Program-made: the position numbers and the translations under genes
NCBI GenBank assembly: GCA_003576975.1
Contig: QEVD01000006.1
Coordinates: 1 to 41,450, forward strand
From: Candidatus Zhuqueibacterota bacterium
GTDB taxonomy: Bacteria > Zhuqueibacterota > Zhuqueibacteria > Zhuqueibacterales > Zhuqueibacteraceae
DNA: 41,450 nucleotides
Direction: 5' to 3'
Shown: piece after piece, positions 40,987-41,450 of the stretch
Layout of the letters: each line of letters starts with the position of its first letter
Position numbering within the stretch: position 1 is the stretch's first letter
The notes under the pieces: model-generated
What the model saw: the letters and a program-made list of their open reading frames with translations, nothing else
The model's database searches: none
Told to the model about the DNA's origin: nothing

Positions 40987-41024
40987 TGCGCAACCACGAA
41001 AAAGTTAAATGAGAAAATAAAAAG

Positions 41025-41099
<75 letters not shown>

Positions 41100-41450
41100 G
41101 GAGGACAAAATTGATTCATCTGTGAAAAAATTTGCGGGTCAAGATTGGAGAAAATCTTGCGGTGAGAAAGGAGTTGTTGCTAGCGTCAAGCTTCTGATAG
41201 CGTCTTCGTCTTGTAATCCGGATAATGAAAATGTATACCAGCGTCCAGCTTGCCAATGTATCTTGATCATTTTCATGATGATTGGAGACCGTCGCGCCTG
41301 CAATTGTCCGGCGCGACTGACGTACTTTATCAGCGGGTCAAAGCCCGAAACCCAACTCACCACACGTCTCAAATCCTGAGCACGGTCAAAGTGTTGCGAA
41401 AATAAGCGTCAAATGCCAAAAAGTCAATGGTTTTTTCTGAGATTAAAGCC
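41100..41450. other. Right-edge region without supported gene (351 bp)
   Basis: Short frames exist on both strands (plus 41122-41379; minus 41139-41372). They overlap each other and lack ribosome sites and recognisable domains. Apart from the tRNA-Val promoter candidate nothing functional is visible. Confidence 0.55.
41114..41142 (-). promoter_or_regulatory. Candidate promoter for tRNA-Val (and possibly thrS)
   Basis: On the minus strand TTGACC (41142-41137), 17 bp, then ATGAAT (41119-41114), placing the start a few bases before the tRNA 5' end. The -10 is imperfect. Confidence 0.4.

Noticed and set aside
40987-41024. T-box or other leader for thrS
   Set aside because: Only 38 nt separate tRNA-Val from the thrS start, too short for a T-box; no specifier-loop or TGG box sequence is seen.

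Overview
The window reads as chromosomal DNA from an uncultured or poorly described bacterium of the Fibrobacteres-Chlorobi-Bacteroidetes (FCB) neighbourhood, possibly a candidate phylum such as KSB1. The assignment is inference. It rests on a TonB-dependent receptor with an N-terminal carboxypeptidase-regulatory-like domain beside a Bacteroidetes-style secreted partner, a fatty-acid hydroxylase of the kind that modifies sphingolipids, and an MCE lipid-transport operon. Two features argue against Bacteroidetes proper: most genes have clear Shine-Dalgarno sequences, and several promoters have ordinary TTGACA / 17 bp / TATAAT-like elements. No phage, insertion sequence or CRISPR array was seen.

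Left part (1-5120, minus strand): an outer-membrane receptor operon. The receptor gene (4041..1169) is broken by an exact 17-bp tandem duplication and also lacks a short conserved plug segment. It is followed by a small secreted protein and the start of a larger secreted protein cut by the window edge. Upstream lie a STAS-domain gene and a degenerate receiver-domain gene. From 5153 to 5624 is a gene-free stretch with a possible switching leader RNA.

Centre-left (5625-10530, plus strand): a Ppx/GppA phosphatase, a PhoB-like response regulator and a PhoR-like sensor kinase, then a separately promoted 450-residue protein of unknown function ending in a strong terminator. From 10664 to 17653 (minus strand) come two glyoxalase-fold (VOC) proteins, an unknown protein, a chorismate mutase-prephenate dehydrogenase fusion, a small membrane protein, and a BlaI/BlaR1-type locus. 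In that locus the BlaR1 peptidase carries NTF2-like and GyrI-like C-terminal domains in place of a penicillin sensor. Tandem BlaI operators lie in its promoter.

Centre (17830-24741, plus strand): a lipoyl-bearing E2 acyltransferase, a RelB/RelE-type toxin-antitoxin pair, lipoyl synthase, a SPOR-domain membrane protein, then fatty-acid hydroxylase-mlaE-mlaF-mlaD. A bidirectional terminator separates these from ahcY and its co-transcribed ArsR-methyltransferase (SahR-like) regulator, which has a palindrome in its promoter.

Right part (27632-41099): a small exported coiled-coil protein and a TPR protein in convergent orientation, then a long minus-strand housekeeping block: tRNA-Val, thrS, infC, rpmI, rplT, pheS, pheT, a ZapB-like coiled coil, zapA, a structured RNA in the usual 6S position, rny, ymdB, folD and tRNA-Arg. 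RNase Y keeps its membrane anchor, coiled coil and KH domain but has lost most HD-domain metal ligands.

The observations most worth following are the non-canonical BlaI/BlaR1 locus, the degenerate RNase Y, the 17-bp duplication in the receptor gene, the zapA-rny RNA, and the leader RNAs upstream of the phosphatase and of the 450-residue orphan protein.
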